Assembly: GCA_965662365.1 (NCBI GenBank)
Contig: CBFIHR010000011.1
Span: forward strand, 10,607-74,606
Direction of reading: 5' to 3'
Source: CAWVWD01 sp965662365
GTDB lineage: Bacteria; Bacteroidota; Bacteroidia; Chitinophagales; Saprospiraceae
Length of the DNA stretch: 64,000 nucleotides
The position numbers and the translations under genes were made by a program. The notes under the pieces are model-generated. The model made no database searches and was not told the origin of the DNA. It was given only the letters and a program-made list of their open reading frames with translations. Shown here piece by piece: positions 62,681 through 64,000 of this stretch (positions within the stretch are counted from its first letter, which is position 1; every line of letters begins with the position of its first letter).

Positions 62681-63889
62681 TTATTCAATATCTCGCTCCT
62701 CTATCCAGTTTATCAACTCTTTGAAAGTTGCGGTGAGTTCCTTTTTTTCGGTTGGTGTAGCATCGACATTTTCCAAACGTTTTTCGAAAACCTCCAGTTC
62801 GTTCATCGTTTTTAAATTCTGCGATTCAATCGGTTGAAGTGATTTTTGAATGATGTTTTTTAATCGAAAATTAAGAATTTGGATATTTTTATTGTTCACA
62901 ATGGCTTTCAAATCTTCCATTAAGTTAGGAATCATTTTTTTGGTCAAAACGACAACTTCAACCCAAGCCGTTAAAGCGTTTTTATCAATTTCTAAAGCCA
63001 TTAATTCGGCAGTTACCTCATCATAGCTACCAGAGACTTGAATCAATCGACGGCTGACCGGTACGTCAATTGTCGTTTTTTCAAAATTTCGACCATTAAA
63101 ATCCAAAATATAAACCGATTTTATGTCTTCAATCTCCTTAAATCCCAACGGAATCAACGAACCAGAATAGCGAATATGATTGGTATAATAAACTCGCTGA
63201 GCTTTGTGAATGTGTCCTAAAGCCACATAATCAAATACATCGGGAAAGTCCTCGACTCCGATATTATCCAAACTCCCGATGTAAATTTTACTGTCTTTAT
63301 TATCGGTTGCCTTGGAGGCAAATAAGTGACCTGTTGCAATAATCGGCACACCTAAGTCCTCATATTGTAGCATACTTTCCGCCAGTTGATGATAATGATT
63401 TTTGATACCAGTACGAATACGGTTTTCTCGATCTTCAAATAACTCCCCAGCGACCGAACGGCGGATATCAGGATCTCGCAAAAACGGCACAGCCGCTACA
63501 ACAGCTTCAATTTCGCCCGCTTTATTTTTTAAAGTTATAATTTCCTCTTCTAATTTTTCTGTCGCTGCCCCGACGACATAAATATTCTTAGTTTTTAATA
63601 ATTCACGAGGTGCGTTGAGCGTTGTCGGAGAGTCATGGTTGCCCCCGACAATTATCGTGTGCCGACAATGTGTTTTTTCTAATTTATTTAAAAAATTATA
63701 ATACAAAGTCCGAGCATAATTCGGTGGGTTCATCGTATCGAAAATATCACCAGCGATAATCAGCACATCAATTTGTTGCTCGTCGATAAGTTGCAAAAGC
63801 CAATTTAGCGTTTGCTCATTTTCGTGGAAACGATTATGATTTAAGAATTTTTGTCCTAAATGCCAGTCGGAAGTGTGGAGTATTTTCAT
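62681..63889 (-). CDS. sbcD: Exonuclease SbcCD subunit D
   Basis: 402 residues, standard length. It has the five phosphoesterase motifs of Mre11/SbcD: TSDWHLGQ at the start, IAGDIFDT, VGGNHDSP, then ATGHLFA and YVALGHIHKAQ. The C-terminal part (about 270-402) is the capping/SbcC-binding region. SbcD with the ATPase SbcC cuts hairpins and processes double-strand ends. sbcC usually follows sbcD directly; here the gene downstream is the convergent ftcD, so sbcC must lie elsewhere or upstream beyond the window. Confidence 0.95.
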   Translation of the reverse strand: MKILHTSDWHLGQKFLNHNRFHENEQTLNWLLQLIDEQQIDVLIIAGDIFDTMNPPNYARTLYYNFLNKLEKTHCRHTIIVGGNHDSPTTLNAPRELLKTKNIYVVGAATEKLEEEIITLKNKAGEIEAVVAAVPFLRDPDIRRSVAGELFEDRENRIRTGIKNHYHQLAESMLQYEDLGVPIIATGHLFASKATDNKDSKIYIGSLDNIGVEDFPDVFDYVALGHIHKAQRVYYTNHIRYSGSLIPLGFKEIEDIKSVYILDFNGRNFEKTTIDVPVSRRLIQVSGSYDEVTAELMALEIDKNALTAWVEVVVLTKKMIPNLMEDLKAIVNNKNIQILNFRLKNIIQKSLQPIESQNLKTMNELEVFEKRLENVDATPTEKKELTATFKELINWIEERDIE

Positions 63890-63926
63890 TTGGTGGATTT
63901 GATATTGATACGATAGATTACCTTAT

Positions 63927-63941
63927 AAACCGTATCGGTTT
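63927..63941. promoter_or_regulatory. AAACCG-TAT-CGGTTT palindrome upstream of sbcD
   Basis: The exact reverse complement of the 15-mer at 8507-8521; 38 bases before the sbcD start. Possible operator or dispersed hairpin. Confidence 0.45.
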
Positions 63942-63945
63942 TTTA

Positions 63946-63973
63946 AATTACCTGTCCCAAAACCTCGGTGGAT
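63946..63973. repeat. Decayed copy of the TCCCGA...TCGGGA repeat
   Basis: Its reverse complement (ATCCACCGAGGTTTTGGGAC...) matches the 35131-35160 element, apart from a few substitutions and one gap. The palindrome itself is partly lost (TTGGGA instead of TCGGGA). Confidence 0.45.
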
Positions 63974-64000
63974 AAGGTTTGAACTTAAAAAACAAAAGTA

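Noticed and set aside
1..64000. CRISPR array, tRNA or rRNA genes, integrase or transposase
   Set aside because: No regularly spaced direct repeats, no cloverleaf with a TTCRANN-type arm, and no recombinase motifs were found on reading through; short RNA genes could still be missed by eye.

Overview
The window is an AT-rich chromosomal segment of a member of the Bacteroidota. The signs are: two secreted proteins ending in Por/type IX sorting domains, one of them with SprB-type repeats; a DUF4836 lipoprotein; outer-membrane barrels with carboxypeptidase-regulatory-like plugs; a TamB homologue; promoter-like -7 boxes of the TAnnTTTG type; and few Shine-Dalgarno sequences. A marine or activated-sludge Saprospiria/Chitinophagia-like organism would fit, but the class cannot be fixed from this sequence. 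I saw no rRNA, tRNA, CRISPR array, transposase, phage gene or plasmid function.

Layout. 1-8.4 kb: the end of a serine hydrolase, a secreted ThuA/amidotransferase-like protein, RNA ligase rtcB, a tandem NTF2-like secreted protein, a very short promoter-ORF-terminator unit, and purE. 8.5-16.3 kb: a secreted vanadium-dependent haloperoxidase-type protein, bifunctional thrA behind a structured leader, and an outer-membrane receptor-like barrel. 16.6-28 kb: an alpha/beta hydrolase, SOUL, Lon-domain, VanZ and CAP proteins, Xaa-Pro aminopeptidase, a PhnP-like metallo-hydrolase, a PorT-like barrel, acyl-ACP thioesterase, a DUF4836 lipoprotein, an atypical ABC ATPase and a TlpA-like thioredoxin. 28-36 kb: a very large TamB, tsaD, and a LolD-like ATPase. 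36-43 kb: a DUF389 membrane protein, an unusual Hsp100/Clp-like ATPase, and an AspT/YidE-type transporter. 43-53 kb: envelope and surface proteins (PASTA, SprB/PKD, lamin-tail), a glycosyltransferase, and a probable small RNA. 53-64 kb: a ChlI/MoxR-like ATPase, ftsX, a double CbxX/CfxQ ATPase with a duplicated beta-sandwich N-terminus, a TetR regulator, ftcD and sbcD.

Most genes are single transcription units, often separated by strong, frequently bidirectional hairpin terminators. Short probable operons are VanZ-Lon (minus strand), the 93-residue protein with the PhnP-like hydrolase (minus strand), DUF4836 with the ABC ATPase, tsaD with the 161-residue protein and lolD, and DUF389 with the Clp-like ATPase.

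The most unusual item is the 1087-residue Clp/Hsp100-like protein at 37564-40827. Its first AAA module has lost the Walker B acidic pair and the RRF arginines. Its C-terminal third resembles by eye the PCRF domain of class I peptide-chain release factors, without a GGQ domain. Other points worth a look are a switch-like leader upstream of thrA, a promoter-two hairpins-terminator small RNA candidate at about 52503-52661, a 31-codon ORF with its own promoter box and terminator, a 15-bp palindrome found identically at 8507 and 63927, and a family of dispersed TCCCGA...TCGGGA palindromes.
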